NCBI GenBank assembly: GCA_040752275.1
Contig: JBFMFH010000087.1
Location: 42,326 to 106,325 of the forward strand
Source: JBFMFH01 sp040752275
Lineage (GTDB): Bacteria > Acidobacteriota > Vicinamibacteria > Vicinamibacterales > JAKQTR01
Direction of reading: 5' to 3'
DNA length: 64,000 nucleotides
The notes under the pieces: generated by a model
Seen by the model: only the letters and a program-made list of their open reading frames with translations
Told to the model about the DNA's origin: nothing
Databases searched by the model: none
In this document: positions 63,888-64,000 of the stretch, piece after piece
Layout: each line of letters opens with the position of its first letter
How positions within the stretch are numbered: position 1 is the first letter of the stretch
Program-made: the position numbers and the translations under genes

Positions 63888-63952
63888 GCCTCAGACCGCC
63901 GAGCATGTTCGGAGAGGCCTGTCAGTCGGCGGTCTGAGGCAGGTCTCGTTAG
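63875..63952. repeat. Palindromic insertion in the response regulator gene
   Basis: Arms 63875-63902 and 63926-63952 match over 16 bp plus 8 bp, interrupted by a 4/3-nt mismatch, around a 23-nt loop. CTAACGAG lies at both outer ends. A 27-nt part of the left arm and loop edge recurs at 61385. It looks like a small palindromic mobile element (MITE-like) or an IS hairpin end. Confidence 0.75.
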
Positions 63953-64000
63953 AAGGTTGGAGTGGGAGGGGAGCCCCTGGGCACAATGGGGGAGTTGCCT
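63953..64000. other. Window edge beyond the palindrome
   Basis: 48 nt that do not encode the missing receiver N-terminus on the minus strand. They could be the interior of an insertion element or other flanking DNA. Confidence 0.5.

Overview
The window is a GC-rich, gene-dense bacterial chromosome segment. LpxD and LpxB imply an LPS-bearing Gram-negative cell, and GatCA implies indirect Gln/Asn-tRNA charging. Two proteins carry twin-arginine signals, and many secreted metalloenzymes are present. Together with the gene neighbourhoods (M16 peptidase pair, AMMECR1/Memo pair, matrixin after a small secreted protein) this fits an acidobacterium of the Vicinamibacteria type. That placement is inference from gene content; no rRNA gene is present.

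Layout. 1-10.6 kb is mostly housekeeping: an incomplete secreted phosphodiesterase, ruvX-mltG, then a long minus-strand run (M20 amidohydrolase, hsp20, ymdB-like, xseA, xseB, ispA, tlyA, nadK) in which most junctions overlap by a few bases. 10.7-15.8 kb is a minus-strand five-gene unit with LeuC/LeuD-type hydratase, class III CoA-transferase, HMG-CoA-lyase-type lyase and isopropylmalate-dehydrogenase-type enzyme; it may serve branched or C5-acid metabolism rather than plain leucine synthesis. 16.2-18.9 kb is an hsp20-groES-groEL unit behind a near-consensus promoter. 19-38.7 kb holds rpoZ, gatCA, the AMMECR1/Memo pair, lipid A genes, an active plus inactive M16 protease pair, a matrixin unit, aconitase, queG and a gluzincin peptidase.

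38.7-54.9 kb is the accessory region. It begins with a HepT-type toxin gene broken by an in-frame TGA. An approximately 8.5 kb element follows, with a large serine recombinase at its left end, a tyrosine integrase at its right end, and between them a primase-helicase, AlpA-like and ribbon-helix-helix regulators and an iteron-like inverted repeat; it resembles a phage satellite or small integrative element. Beyond it lie a 3'-half tRNA-Met remnant, three single-gene units separated by attC-like hairpins (an integron-type cassette array without an integrase in view), about 1.1 kb without a convincing gene, a phage-remnant cluster, and a nucleotidyltransferase with a small partner.

55-64 kb returns to chromosomal genes: a sorbosone-dehydrogenase-like protein, an M49-like peptidase, an FmdB zinc ribbon, metG, a TAT-exported dipeptide epimerase, a 51-codon membrane protein, a thiolase, and a two-receiver response regulator whose first receiver is cut by a palindromic repeat at the window's right end. 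A recurring feature is intergenic tracts of 7-bp tandem repeats with related units, several of them starting at or inside stop codons.
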